From contig NZ_JANIPJ010000005.1 in assembly GCF_024623455.1 (NCBI RefSeq), positions 186,001-250,000 of the forward strand: a DNA stretch of 64,000 bases. The letters run 5' to 3'. This DNA comes from Paenibacillus soyae (GTDB lineage Bacteria > Bacillota > Bacilli > Paenibacillales > Paenibacillaceae). The first letter of the stretch is position 1. The number at the start of each line of letters is the position of its first letter. The translations under genes were made by a program, and so were the position numbers. The notes under the pieces are model-generated. The model was not told the DNA's origin, did not search any database, and saw only the letters and a program-made list of their open reading frames with translations. Shown here one piece after another: positions 34,606 to 45,349 of the stretch.

Positions 34606-35193
34606 CTAATCCCCTTTGAAGTAGGTTAGCTTGCTTTTGATGCTTTTGAGCTGCGATTTGATCGTGTTGGTCGATTTGTGGAGCTTCTCGGAAATTTGCG
34701 TCTTGCTTAGTCCTTCCTTGCGCAGCTCGAACACCTCGCGCTCCATCGGAGTCAGCTCCATGAGCTGGATTTCGCTGCGCATGATGCGGGCGGCGTCCGC
34801 GTGAATGGTCGAACGGTCCTCGTAAGCTTCGCGAATCGCCTTGACGATATCCTTATAGCTTTGTTTGGTAATATAATTGAGCGCCCCGAGCTGGAACGAC
34901 TTCATAATGATTTCGCGTTCCGTCAGCGAGGTCAGCATAATGACCTTGATGCCGTCCTCCATCAGCTTGGGCACGATTTCCTTCAAGGCTTCGAGCCCGT
35001 CGAGGTTGTTGGCGGTCAAGTTAATGTCCATCAGAATGACGTCGATCGAATGGTTCATGGCCGCCTCGACGGCTTCTTCCTTCGTGCCGGCTACGGCGAC
35101 GACCTCCATATCCGGCTCATCGGCCAGATCGGAGCTTAGGTTCTGCTGCCAGAAGGGATCATCCTCTACTAGCATGACGCGTATGCGATTCAT
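34606..35193 (-). CDS. NarL/LuxR-type response regulator, convergent with the 33112 kinase
   Basis: This 195-residue regulator has a receiver domain with acidic pocket ED near residue 10-11, phospho-acceptor Asp56 (VILMD) and the conserved Lys in YITKQSYK. A C-terminal LuxR helix-turn-helix (LTPMEREVFELRKEGLSKTQISEKL) follows. The start was set at the Met with GGAGGG six bases upstream; the longer frame adds 13 weak residues. The kinase-regulator pair is convergent instead of co-transcribed, which is unusual for this family, so the pairing is inferred from adjacency alone. Confidence 0.85.
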   Translation of the reverse strand: MNRIRVMLVEDDPFWQQNLSSDLADEPDMEVVAVAGTKEEAVEAAMNHSIDVILMDINLTANNLDGLEALKEIVPKLMEDGIKVIMLTSLTEREIIMKSFQLGALNYITKQSYKDIVKAIREAYEDRSTIHADAARIMRSEIQLMELTPMEREVFELRKEGLSKTQISEKLHKSTNTIKSQLKSIKSKLTYFKGD

Positions 35194-35487
35194 CCGTATC
35201 CCTCCATTCAAGGCTGTATGCAAGTTAGCCATAGTATATCAAATTCACCCAGCCGCAAGGTAGGGTGATTTTTTTTCACCCGGGTGAGCAGGTTGGATCC
35301 CCCTGGCCGTAAATTGGAAATTGTGGCGTCCTCGTTGTTATGGTATAGTTAGCGTATCGTATATGAGACCGAGGTCACATATGGGGAAGGGTTGCGATGC
35401 TGCCGCCGTTCCCGGTATGTGGCTTTTTTTGTTAACGGGCTCGTAGGATTTCGGTTCGAAATAAGAACGCCAAGGAGGCCTATGCCC

Positions 35488-35709
35488 ATGTACTATTCAC
35501 GGAAGAAGCCGATGTCGGAGCCCGTTCATGAAATGACGCCGATCTGGGCTTGCACGAAGGAAGGCTGCAACGGCTGGATGAGAGAAAATTATACCTTGCA
35601 GGAGACGCCGACTTGCTCTCAATGCCAATCTCCGATGGCTAGAACGACAAGAGAAATTCCGGTCTTGACGGGGTCGGGCTTCGGCTTGAAGACGGAAACG
35701 AAGAAATAG
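35488..35709 (+). CDS. YdjO-like zinc-binding protein
   Basis: The 73-residue protein contains an IWACTKEGCNGWMRENY stretch and a TCSQCQSPM motif, forming two cysteine pairs as in the cold-inducible YdjO family of Bacillus. Its function in that family is unknown; zinc binding is inferred. The second of two close ATG codons was chosen because AAGGAGG is nine bases upstream. A possible promoter (TTGTGG-17-TATAGT) lies near 35320-35350, leaving a leader of more than 100 bases, a feature also typical of cold-induced genes. Confidence 0.72.
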   Translation: MYYSRKKPMSEPVHEMTPIWACTKEGCNGWMRENYTLQETPTCSQCQSPMARTTREIPVLTGSGFGLKTETKK

Positions 35710-35753
35710 CAGGAACGCGAGCATGACGGCACGCGGAAATCGATGATAAAGCC

Positions 35754-35796
35754 AAACAGCCCAGCGCCAAGGATGCCTCTTGTCGCTGGGCTGTTT
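35754..35796. terminator. Bidirectional terminator
   Basis: AAACAGCCCAGCG pairs with CGCTGGGCTGTTT around a 17-base loop between convergent genes. The T-runs are short, so efficiency is uncertain. Confidence 0.65.
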
Positions 35797-35809
35797 GCTA
35801 TATTTTCGG

Positions 35810-37018
35810 CTACGCGTTCAGGTCGATCTGCTCTCTCACGATGGTTTTCGGTCTGCCTCTCCAGCTCCAATACGTCCAGACGCGAAGGAGCCGCTCCACC
35901 GGTCCGATGCGGAACCGCTTGACATACCAGAAGCTGCCGAGCAGCTGCAGCGCGTAAAGAGTCAAGGCGATGACGATTCCGGCCAGAACGCCGAGCTTTC
36001 CGTACCAGCCGAAGCCGTAGCCGTAGAAGAGCGTCGTGCAGACGATCGATTGCAGCAGGTAGTTCGTCAGCGACAAGCGGCCTACCGCTTCGAAGCCCTG
36101 CCGCAGGACGCCTGCGCTCCCCAGCGAGAACAGCCAAGCGAAGCCCATGATGTAGCCGATGGCCAATAAGGGGGCGGCTGCGGTTTCGCCGATTCCGCTC
36201 AGAATAAAGTCCGGCGCAACGTAAGGCAGCGTCTTGAGAAGGAGCCCGGCGCTAGCCAGCAGGAGGGCCCACTTCCGGTAGAACGAACGCTTCTGCTCCG
36301 GACGGTGGAACCATTCCTTCTTGGCGGCATAGATCCCGAAGAGAAACATCGGGGCAATCAAGATTGGAGCAAGAACGATAGCCGCAATCATTACGATCGG
36401 GGCTTCATCGATCGGTCCGGCATCCTCGAGGCGGAATTGAAAAATGTCCGGATAAGAACCCGTTTGATAGATTTCGGTCGATTCCAGCACGTACTCCCGG
36501 GTACGCTCCTTGTCCATAACCTCCTGCTCGAGGTTCATGCCGCTTACTCCAAGGCCCGTTAGGCCGAATAGAGAGAGGAGGACGACTCCCCAGACAAGAA
36601 CGGTTTTGGCTTTGCGCTTCAGGAACACGATGAGAAGGAGGCCCATCAGGCCGTAAACCATCAGAATATCGCCTTCCCAAATAAACAAGGAATGCAGGGT
36701 GCCCAGGCCTATGAGCATGGCGAAGCGCCGTATCAGCACCCATTTGTACGTCCCGTTTCTGGCCAGCTGCCCTTCCATGAGTTTATACATGCCGTACCCG
36801 AACAGGAAAGCGAATATGGGCATAAAGCTTCCTTCGATGACGATCTTGACCATCGTATGGGCCCAGGCTTCCGTATCGGACAGCCCGAAGAGCTCCAGCT
36901 CGTCCTTGCCCCACATGCCGAACTGGAAGATCAGCATATTGGCCATCAATATGCCGAACAAGCTCGCCCCGCGAATTTCGTCCACGATCGTTTGTCTTTC
37001 TTTTCTCCTATCCATCAT
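35810..37018 (-). CDS. DUF418-family membrane protein (YeiB-like)
   Basis: This 402-residue polytopic protein has about ten helices. It has the features of DUF418/YeiB proteins: an N-terminal RxxxVDEIRGASLFGILMAN segment, a conserved FLFGYGMY stretch near residue 75, and a C-terminal LSLTNYLLQS segment. Their function is unknown; some are proposed acyltransferase-like. The first of two adjacent ATG codons was chosen, with GAGGTGAG about ten bases upstream. It converges on the YdjO-like gene. Confidence 0.82.
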   Translation of the reverse strand: MMDRRKERQTIVDEIRGASLFGILMANMLIFQFGMWGKDELELFGLSDTEAWAHTMVKIVIEGSFMPIFAFLFGYGMYKLMEGQLARNGTYKWVLIRRFAMLIGLGTLHSLFIWEGDILMVYGLMGLLLIVFLKRKAKTVLVWGVVLLSLFGLTGLGVSGMNLEQEVMDKERTREYVLESTEIYQTGSYPDIFQFRLEDAGPIDEAPIVMIAAIVLAPILIAPMFLFGIYAAKKEWFHRPEQKRSFYRKWALLLASAGLLLKTLPYVAPDFILSGIGETAAAPLLAIGYIMGFAWLFSLGSAGVLRQGFEAVGRLSLTNYLLQSIVCTTLFYGYGFGWYGKLGVLAGIVIALTLYALQLLGSFWYVKRFRIGPVERLLRVWTYWSWRGRPKTIVREQIDLNA

Positions 37019-37159
37019 TGGAATCTCACCTCGTTCCTCATTGTAACTTCCCATATTTACCAGTTGATTATGCTACCCTTATCATTTTCTTAAGCGATGA
37101 GTTTCCGTTAAACGGAAATTAAGGAATCTGTAGTATGATGGAAGCGGAGGGGATTCAGG

Positions 37160-37888
37160 TTGGATTATTCGAACGCAAAGATTTTGATTATAGACGATGA
37201 ACGGGCCATTACGAAAATGGTCGAGATGACGCTGCGCAAGGAAGGCTTCCGCCAGCTGTACACGGCGCACAACGCGGCGGATTCGCTGCGCCTGATCGAG
37301 AGGCACGGCGCCGATATCATCCTTCTGGACGTGATGCTGCCGGATCAGTCCGGCTTCGAGCTTTGCCCTAGGATAAGGGCGCTTACCGATGCCTATATCT
37401 TGTTCCTAACCGCGAGAACATCGGATCTCGACGTGCTGACGGGCTTCGCGACGGGAGGCGACGATTACGTCACGAAGCCGTTCAATCCGCTCGAGATCGC
37501 GGCTAGAATCAAAGCGCGGCTTCGGCGCGGGAACGCGCAGTCGGCGCAATCGCCGGCTTCGAGGGAGGAGAAGCGGCAGCGGTACGACTATGGGCGGTTC
37601 ACGCTTGACGACGCGGCGGGCGAGCTGCTGGTGGAGGGAGAGCCGGTCGCTTGTCCCGCGATGGTGTATCAGCTGCTCCACTTCCTGTGCAAAAATCCCG
37701 GCATCGTCTTCTCCAAGGCCCAGCTGTACGAGGCCGTATGGGGGCTCGAGGGCGACGCGGACGATAACACGGTGATGGTCCATATCCGCAAAATTCGCGA
37801 AAGAATCGAAAGCAATCCAAGCGAGCCGGCGCACTTGCTCACCGTGAGAGGGCTGGGCTATAAGCTGGTGAAGGAGCCGCGCTTATGA
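37160..37888 (+). CDS. OmpR-family response regulator
   Basis: The 242-residue protein has a receiver domain (acidic pair near 12-13, phospho-acceptor Asp57 in IILLDVMLP, Lys in VTKPFNP) and an OmpR-type winged helix from about 140 (EAVWGLEGDADDNTVMVHIRKIRERI). TTG is the start, preceded by GGAGGGG eight bases upstream. The stop overlaps the next kinase by four bases, so the two form a co-translated pair. No transporter genes lie next to them, and the regulon is unknown. Confidence 0.9.
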   Translation: MDYSNAKILIIDDERAITKMVEMTLRKEGFRQLYTAHNAADSLRLIERHGADIILLDVMLPDQSGFELCPRIRALTDAYILFLTARTSDLDVLTGFATGGDDYVTKPFNPLEIAARIKARLRRGNAQSAQSPASREEKRQRYDYGRFTLDDAAGELLVEGEPVACPAMVYQLLHFLCKNPGIVFSKAQLYEAVWGLEGDADDNTVMVHIRKIRERIESNPSEPAHLLTVRGLGYKLVKEPRL

Positions 37889-39669
37889 AGAGGCGCAATG
37901 TCAGAAGGCGGCTGACGCTTCATTTTACATATCAGATGCTTATGCTTTTCGTGTTCGTCACCATCTTTATCGCCATTCTGATCCTGACGGTCATCCAGCT
38001 TGTCTTGAACGACGGCATGAAACGGAGCTATCCCGTCGGGGCGCTGGACGCGATCGTGATGGAGACGTTCGTCGACGGCAAAGGGGCCGATGTTCCGGAG
38101 AGATGGGAGAAGCAGCTCTTCGAAGAGGGCTACTGGCTTCAGGTTGTGTTAGGGAACGGAAAAGTCATCTACTCCGCCAATAAGCCGGAGGATATTCCGG
38201 AGGATTATAACCTAGCGGAGCTCCTGAGAATGGAGCAGACGGGACGCTTCGGCTCTTATGAGCTTATGATGGATATCGACGAAACGGTGGCCGATGGCGC
38301 GTTGTTCGTCCTCGGCTATCGCGACGAGCGATATGCCGCCGTACGGAGCCTATATGAAACCTATGCCGTGAACGGACGGTTGGAGCCCGCGGAGCAAGCA
38401 TTCGCAAGCTTGGACGAGGAGCTGCGGTCAACGGAGAGGACGCTGCATATCGTTGACGAGGAAGGCAGCGTTCTGCAGAGGGCCGGCGCGCCGCTTGAGA
38501 GAGACCGCTACCGTCCGCTTGATTTGCTGCTCATGGAGAAGCTGGCCGGAACCTATCCGACCAACGTATCCTTCTATCAGGATTCGGAATCAGGCACAGT
38601 GTGGGTGCTGCACGAAGCCAAGCGCGGGAGCTTCGTAAAGCAGCCGATCATGAAGGAAGTCATCATCGCGGCTTGCATCATTGGCGCGACCATTCTCGCG
38701 GCGACGCTAGCGTTCTCGATCTACCACGGCTACCGGTACGGAAGGCCGCTGCTGCTGTTCATCGATTGGTTCGGCCGCTTGGGGAGGGGACCATATGAGG
38801 AGCTGCTGACGGACAAGGAGAAGAAACGCCTGTACCGCCGGAACGGCAAGCTGAAGCGCCGGTTCAAGCTGTACCAGGAGGTTATTGACGGCTTCCGCGA
38901 CATGACGGAGAAGCTGCACGCGGCCGAACGGGATCGCGCCCGCCTGGAGCAAACGCGGGAGGAATGGATGACGGGCATCTCGCATGATCTGCGGACGCCG
39001 CTCAGCTCGATTCAGGGCTACGGGCATCTGCTCGAGAGCGGCCAGTACCGCTGGACGGAGGAGGAGCTGCGGGAGATGGGAGGCGTTATTCGGGAGAAAA
39101 GCGACTTTATGATCGACTTAATCCAGGACTTCTCGCTTGCGTTCCAATTGAAGAACCGGGCCATGCCTTTCGAGCGGAAGCCGATCCGGCTGCAGGAGTT
39201 CGCGAGGCGAAGAATGCTGCTCTACGTGAACGATCGGACGATGGAGCATGCCTCGTTCCGATACGAGGACGCGGACGGGGAGGAAGAGGAGCCGATCTAT
39301 GTGCTCGCGAACGACAAGTGGTTCGCGCGCCTGCTGGATAATCTTCTCGTTAATGCCGTTAAGCATAATCCGGTAAGCACGACCGTATCGGTACGGGTAA
39401 GCCAAGCCGGCGGAGAAGCGGTTATCGCGGTGCGGGACGACGGGGCGGGCATGGACGAAGAGACGCTCCGCAATTTGTTCGAACGGTATTACCGGGGCAC
39501 CAGCACGGACGAAGGCACCGACGGCGCGGGGCTTGGCATGAGCATCGCCAAGTCCATCGCGGAAGCGCACGGAGGCTCGATTCAAGCCGAGTCTCGAGTT
39601 GGATGCGGCACGACCATTACGCTTAGGTTTCCGATCGTGCGGGCGGCGGAGGAGAGGACGCCGGCATAG
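37885..39669 (+). CDS. Sensor histidine kinase, partner of the 37160 regulator
   Basis: This 594-residue kinase has a membrane helix at about 16-38, a large extracytoplasmic sensor of roughly 220 residues, a second helix at about 258-280, a short linker with a coiled-coil (about 300-355), the H-box [13 protein letters not shown] (His near 368) and the ATPase domain (NLLVNAVKHN, DDGAGMDEE, GAGLGMSIAKS). The ATG overlaps the regulator stop. The sensor has no recognised fold from the sequence. The following gene is an aminoglycoside acetyltransferase in its own right, with its own ribosome site, so regulation of it is possible but not shown. Confidence 0.9.
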   Translation: MKRRNVRRRLTLHFTYQMLMLFVFVTIFIAILILTVIQLVLNDGMKRSYPVGALDAIVMETFVDGKGADVPERWEKQLFEEGYWLQVVLGNGKVIYSANKPEDIPEDYNLAELLRMEQTGRFGSYELMMDIDETVADGALFVLGYRDERYAAVRSLYETYAVNGRLEPAEQAFASLDEELRSTERTLHIVDEEGSVLQRAGAPLERDRYRPLDLLLMEKLAGTYPTNVSFYQDSESGTVWVLHEAKRGSFVKQPIMKEVIIAACIIGATILAATLAFSIYHGYRYGRPLLLFIDWFGRLGRGPYEELLTDKEKKRLYRRNGKLKRRFKLYQEVIDGFRDMTEKLHAAERDRARLEQTREEWMTGISHDLRTPLSSIQGYGHLLESGQYRWTEEELREMGGVIREKSDFMIDLIQDFSLAFQLKNRAMPFERKPIRLQEFARRRMLLYVNDRTMEHASFRYEDADGEEEEPIYVLANDKWFARLLDNLLVNAVKHNPVSTTVSVRVSQAGGEAVIAVRDDGAGMDEETLRNLFERYYRGTSTDEGTDGAGLGMSIAKSIAEAHGGSIQAESRVGCGTTITLRFPIVRAAEERTPA

Positions 39670-39702
39670 GATCCTTACAGTTGAATACGGAGGGGAACAG
39701 CT

Positions 39703-40461
39703 TTGCACACGAAAGAGAGCCTGTTGAGGCAGCTAGAGCAGTTAGGCATTAATGGAGACGGAACGCTATTGGTTCATTCCTCGATGAAAAGTATGGGGCA
39801 GGTCGACGGAGGCGCGGACACCGTCTTGGACGCATTGTCTTCGCATATGCAAGACGGATTGTTGGTGCTGCCCACCCATACGTGGTCGTATATCAACGCG
39901 GAGAACCCGAGGTTCTATGTAGAGGAGTCACCGGTGTGCGTCGGCATTCTCCCCGAACTCTTTCGGAGAAGGCCTGGCGTGGTGCGTTCCTGGCATCCCA
40001 CTCATTCCGTGGCGGCGCTGGGGAAGGATGCGGCAGTATTTACGAGCAGCGACCATCTCTTCGATACGCCATGCGCCAGAGGCTCCAGCTGGGGGAAGTT
40101 GCTGGACCGGCGAGCGACGATTATGCTGGTCGGAGTGGATTTGAGGCGCAACACCTTCATTCATGGCGTCGAAGAATGGGTGGATATACAAGGAAGACTA
40201 ACGGATGGCCACGAGGAACTTTTCACGGTTTTGGCTGACGGCACCGAACTCGCTGTTCCTTCCCGCAGGCATTGCGGGTTATCGTGGTCGCAGCACTTTT
40301 GGAAGGTAGATGAAGTGCTTGAGCAGAAGGGTGCCATGTATCGAGGGACGTTTGGCGACGCCGTCGTCAGGGTGTGCGATGCTGCTGCGGTGGCGGAAGT
40401 CATTACGGATATGCTCAAGGAAAATCCGGAGCTGTTCTCGGATAATAACCCGCTTTCTTAA
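39703..40461 (+). CDS. Aminoglycoside N3-acetyltransferase family protein
   Basis: The 252-residue protein fits the AAC(3) antibiotic N-acetyltransferase family: VHSSMKSMGQVDGGADTV near the N-terminus, LVLPTHTW, SWHPTHSVAALG with catalytic His, and a C-terminal CGLSWSQHF segment. AAC(3) enzymes transfer acetyl from acetyl-CoA to the 3-amino group of 2-deoxystreptamine drugs. YokD-like members in Bacillus often lack clear resistance activity, so the drug substrate is unproven. A TTG start is preceded by GGAGGGG. It follows the two-component kinase by 33 bp. Confidence 0.82.
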   Translation: MHTKESLLRQLEQLGINGDGTLLVHSSMKSMGQVDGGADTVLDALSSHMQDGLLVLPTHTWSYINAENPRFYVEESPVCVGILPELFRRRPGVVRSWHPTHSVAALGKDAAVFTSSDHLFDTPCARGSSWGKLLDRRATIMLVGVDLRRNTFIHGVEEWVDIQGRLTDGHEELFTVLADGTELAVPSRRHCGLSWSQHFWKVDEVLEQKGAMYRGTFGDAVVRVCDAAAVAEVITDMLKENPELFSDNNPLS

Positions 40462-40467
40462 AACGCA

Positions 40468-40505
40468 AATAGCGGTGCAAGGATAACCTCCTTGGCACCG
40501 CTATT
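40468..40505. terminator. Terminator between aac(3)-like gene and udk
   Basis: AATAGCGGTGCAAGG pairs with CCTTGGCACCGCTATT with one bulge. It carries the same AATAGCGG core as the repeats at 32700-32880, so this family of elements may double as terminators. Confidence 0.7.
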
Positions 40506-40538
40506 ATTGAGAACTCGCTTATGGATGGGCGCGCTGAT

Positions 40539-41177
40539 TTACAGGCCGGCGCCCCATTCGCGGTCGCCGCTCAAATATTTCTCCGTCAGCACGGACAGCA
40601 GCTGGATGCCGACTTGGTTATGCCCGCCTTCGGGAATGATCAGGTCGGCGTACTTTTTGGACGGCTCGATGAACGCTTCGTGCATCGGCTTGACCGTCTT
40701 CATATATTGGTCGTGGATGGATTGAATCGTCCGTCCGCGTTCTTCGATGTCGCGCAGCACCCGCCGGAGAATTCGGACATCGGGATCGGTGTCGACGAAT
40801 ACTTTAATATCGAGCAGCTCGCGGAGACGCTCGTCCGACAGCACGTGCAGCCCTTCCAGAATGACGATGCGGTTCGGCTTCAGCTCGACTTTCTTGTCGG
40901 AGTAACGGGTGTGGACGGTAAAATCGTAGACGGGCGCGTACGCCGTCTGCCCTTGCTTAAGTCGGAGCAGATCCTCGATCAGCAGCTCGTTGTCGAAGGC
41001 GAGCGGATGGTCGTAATTGACGATCTCTCGTTCGCTCATGCTGAGCTGGGAATGCTCCTTGTAGTAGTTGTCCTGGGAGATGAACGTAACCTTGTCCGAG
41101 CCGAGCCTGTCGATGACGGAGCGGGCCACCGTCGTTTTGCCTGAGCCGGTCCCGCCGGCGATTCCTATAATAAGCAT
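40539..41177 (-). CDS. udk: Uridine kinase
   Basis: The 212-residue protein has a P-loop GGTGSGKTT (8-16), a DNYYK motif, the NYDHP motif and a DTDPDVRILRR lid-like region, all standard for uridine/cytidine kinase. It phosphorylates uridine and cytidine with GTP or ATP in pyrimidine salvage. AGGAGG lies about 13 bases upstream of the ATG. It stands alone on the minus strand, convergent with the acetyltransferase gene. Length matches B. subtilis Udk. Confidence 0.95.
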   Translation of the reverse strand: MLIIGIAGGTGSGKTTVARSVIDRLGSDKVTFISQDNYYKEHSQLSMSEREIVNYDHPLAFDNELLIEDLLRLKQGQTAYAPVYDFTVHTRYSDKKVELKPNRIVILEGLHVLSDERLRELLDIKVFVDTDPDVRILRRVLRDIEERGRTIQSIHDQYMKTVKPMHEAFIEPSKKYADLIIPEGGHNQVGIQLLSVLTEKYLSGDREWGAGL

Positions 41178-41369
41178 GCGCGAAAATATGCCTCCTAGCG
41201 TGTATGCGTTCGTTGCTTATGTAACTTTCGTATTGTAGCATAGCGGGAGCTTTTTTTCACCACGGCATAATTTCTCAGTTATTGATGCGCGGAGGGATGG
41301 TGATCTGTCGCTGCAAGGTGAAATGCTTGACGTTTTTTTGTAGAATGAAGGAGTCATTATTTCTCGGTT

Positions 41370-42914
<1,545 letters not shown>

Positions 42915-42932
42915 TATAGTCAATCCTAACAC

Positions 42933-42994
42933 AAAACCACGAAATCCCCCTGCTTGTCCGCTCTGCCGGATGAACGGGGCCTTCGTGGTTTTTT
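42933..42994 (+). terminator. Terminator between glpK and glpD
   Basis: AAAACCACGAA pairs with TTCGTGGTTTT around an inner GG/CC-rich arm, followed by T residues. It lies upstream of glpD and could be a GlpP-type antitermination target, though no binding motif could be identified. Confidence 0.75.
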
Positions 42995-43075
42995 GCACAT
43001 TCAGGTTCGTTCGTCGAGACAAAGCGTAAGGATAACCATAAGCTATTATAGAGATTTTGGGGAGGAGCTTGGAGC

Positions 43076-44764
43076 ATGGAACAGACGGGTGAGAGCGAGA
43101 GAACCCCATTCAGCGCGCATTCTCGGGAAAGTACGCTTCTCGGCATGTCGGAAGGCAAGCTGGATGTGCTTATTATTGGAGGAGGCATTACCGGCGCGGG
43201 CATCTTGCTGGATGCGGCGGTGCGCGGCCTCCGGGCGGGGCTGGTGGAGATGCAGGATTTCGCTGCGGGCACCTCGAGCCGCTCCACCAAGCTGGTGCAT
43301 GGCGGGCTTCGGTATTTAAAGCAGCTGGAATTCGGCGTTGTCGCCGAAGTTGGGAAGGAACGCGCCATCGTTTACGAGAACGGGCCGCATGTGACGACGC
43401 CGGAGTGGATGCTGCTTCCGCTGTATCAGGGAGGGACCTTCGGCAAAATGTCGACCTCCGTCGGACTGCGCTTGTACGATTGGCTGGCCGGCGTGAAGAA
43501 GACCGAACGAAGAACGATGCTGAGCGCGGCGTCGACGCTCGAGAAGGAGCCGCTGCTAAAGCGCGAAGGCTTGAAGGGCGGGGGCTACTACGTCGAATAT
43601 CGGACAGACGATGCCCGTCTTACGGTCGAAGTGATGAAGAAGGCGGCTGAGCATGGAGGCAGCCCCGTCAATTATGCCAAAGCGGAGGAGCTGCTGAAGG
43701 ACGACCGGGGGCGGGTGACCGGCGCGCTGGTCCGGGATTTGCTGACGGACCGCGCCTACCGGATCGAAGCTTCGAGAGTCATCAACGCGGCCGGCCCGTG
43801 GGTCGACGAGCTGCGGGAGCAGGACGGCTCCAGGAGGGGCAAGACGCTTCGGTTGACGAAAGGCGTACATCTCGTGTTCGACGGCGGGCGCTTCCCGCTT
43901 CGGCAGGCCTGCTATTTCGATACGCCGGACGGACGAATGGTGTTCGCGATTCCGCGGGAAGGCAAGACGTATTTCGGCACGACTGACACGAACTATACGG
44001 AGGATCCGGCGAATCCCGTCATGACGGAGGCGGACCGGGCGTATTTGCTGAAGGCGGCGAACTTCATGTTCCCCGGCTTGTCCCTCGAGGCTGCGGATGT
44101 AGAGTCCAGCTGGGCGGGGGTGCGTCCCCTCATCCATCAAGAAGGGAAATCCCCTTCGGAAATATCCCGCCGCGACGAGATATTCGTATCGCCGTCAGGG
44201 CTCATTTCCATTGCGGGAGGCAAGCTGACAGGCTACCGCAAAATGGCGGAGGCCGTCGTGAACCGGACGCTCGAGTTGATGCAGGAGGATGGCGATACGC
44301 GCTCTTTCGGACCGTGCGGCACGAAGAGGCTCCCGATTTCCGGCGGCGATACGGGCGGATCGGAACGCTTCGAGGCTTACGCCGCGACGAAGGCGGCCGA
44401 AGGAATGGCTCTCGGCTTAAGCGAGGAAGCGGCGACCCGGCTCGCGAGACGGTACGGCTCGAATATCGACGCCTTGTACACTTTCCGTAAAGAGGCGGAG
44501 AGATGGGGGCAGCGGTACGGCATGCCGACGGAGATTGCGATGGAGTTAATCTACGCGATCCGGGAGGAGATGGCCGTCAGGCCTTCCGATTTCTTCGTGC
44601 GGCGCACGGGGGATATCTATTTCCGCATTGCAGACGTGCGGCGATGGAAGAGACCGGTTATATCCGCCATGGCCAAGGAGCTGGGTTGGAGCGGGGAGCA
44701 GCGCGAAGCGTTCGCCGAAGAGCTGGAGCGGATGCTGGACGAATCGACAACGCCTGTCGGCTAA
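43076..44764 (+). CDS. glpD: Aerobic glycerol-3-phosphate dehydrogenase
   Basis: This 562-residue flavoprotein has the FAD motif GGGITGAG (35-42), the GTSSRSTKLVHGGLRYL signature, and the C-terminal GlpD helical domain. It oxidises glycerol-3-phosphate to dihydroxyacetone phosphate at the membrane, feeding the quinone pool. GGGGAGGAG lies about nine bases before the ATG. The placement directly after glpK fits the usual glp operon, with the terminator between them giving differential control. All flavin-binding elements seem intact. Confidence 0.96.
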   Translation: MEQTGESERTPFSAHSRESTLLGMSEGKLDVLIIGGGITGAGILLDAAVRGLRAGLVEMQDFAAGTSSRSTKLVHGGLRYLKQLEFGVVAEVGKERAIVYENGPHVTTPEWMLLPLYQGGTFGKMSTSVGLRLYDWLAGVKKTERRTMLSAASTLEKEPLLKREGLKGGGYYVEYRTDDARLTVEVMKKAAEHGGSPVNYAKAEELLKDDRGRVTGALVRDLLTDRAYRIEASRVINAAGPWVDELREQDGSRRGKTLRLTKGVHLVFDGGRFPLRQACYFDTPDGRMVFAIPREGKTYFGTTDTNYTEDPANPVMTEADRAYLLKAANFMFPGLSLEAADVESSWAGVRPLIHQEGKSPSEISRRDEIFVSPSGLISIAGGKLTGYRKMAEAVVNRTLELMQEDGDTRSFGPCGTKRLPISGGDTGGSERFEAYAATKAAEGMALGLSEEAATRLARRYGSNIDALYTFRKEAERWGQRYGMPTEIAMELIYAIREEMAVRPSDFFVRRTGDIYFRIADVRRWKRPVISAMAKELGWSGEQREAFAEELERMLDESTTPVG

Positions 44765-44884
44765 AGTCGCATCCCTCGAAGTCTTCTTCTACCTGCCGAC
44801 AGCAACCGACAAATATGATAGAATAAGAGGAATAACTCTTGCATATGGGCATTTGCCTATTATTGCTGGAAGAGGTGATTCCTT

Positions 44885-45349
44885 ATGTTATCGCGAGAGC
44901 TGGTTCGACGGGTCGTGACCGCTATTTTCTTTTTATTCTTATTCCCGTTCGCCGCGCTGACCGCGGAGGCTGGCATGTTCGACCGAATTCAGGACATCTA
45001 CGAAGCGCCGGAGCGTCTGGAGGATATGCAGTCGCAGCTGCAAGAGCAGCAGGCGCGGCTGGAGGAAGCCCGCAAGCAGGCGGAGGAGCTGTTGTCGAGG
45101 CAGGAGCAGCTGCAGCAAAGCAATGAAGCCTACCGCCGGCAGAACGAGGAGCTCGCTGCCGAGAATGAAGCTTTGCTCGCGGAGATGGAGCAGGCCGAAG
45201 CGCAGCGCAAGTCGCTCTACGCCAAGGCGGGAGCGATCGCCGGCACGGTGCTTGCGGCGATTGCCGTCTATGCGGCGTCCGTGCGCGTCTGGCGGTACAT
45301 GGTATGGAGAAGGCAGGGGCGGGATAGCCACGGAGCCATGCATCTATGA
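44885..45349 (+). CDS. Coiled-coil membrane protein, unknown function
   Basis: The 154-residue product starts with a signal-like hydrophobic helix (about 10-28), followed by a Glu/Gln-rich coiled coil of about 75 residues (35-110), and a C-terminal helix (about 113-135) with a short basic tail. This suggests a membrane-tethered structure with an extended coiled coil outside or inside the membrane. It overlaps the next gene, an AIM24-like protein, by four bases, so they form a pair. Not a recognised family. Confidence 0.65.
   Translation: MLSRELVRRVVTAIFFLFLFPFAALTAEAGMFDRIQDIYEAPERLEDMQSQLQEQQARLEEARKQAEELLSRQEQLQQSNEAYRRQNEELAAENEALLAEMEQAEAQRKSLYAKAGAIAGTVLAAIAVYAASVRVWRYMVWRRQGRDSHGAMHL

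Noticed and set aside
41327..41332. TTGACG as a -35 for glpK
   Set aside because: No -10-like hexamer lies at 16-18 bp; the nearest candidates are 8 or 22 bp away, so no promoter is claimed.
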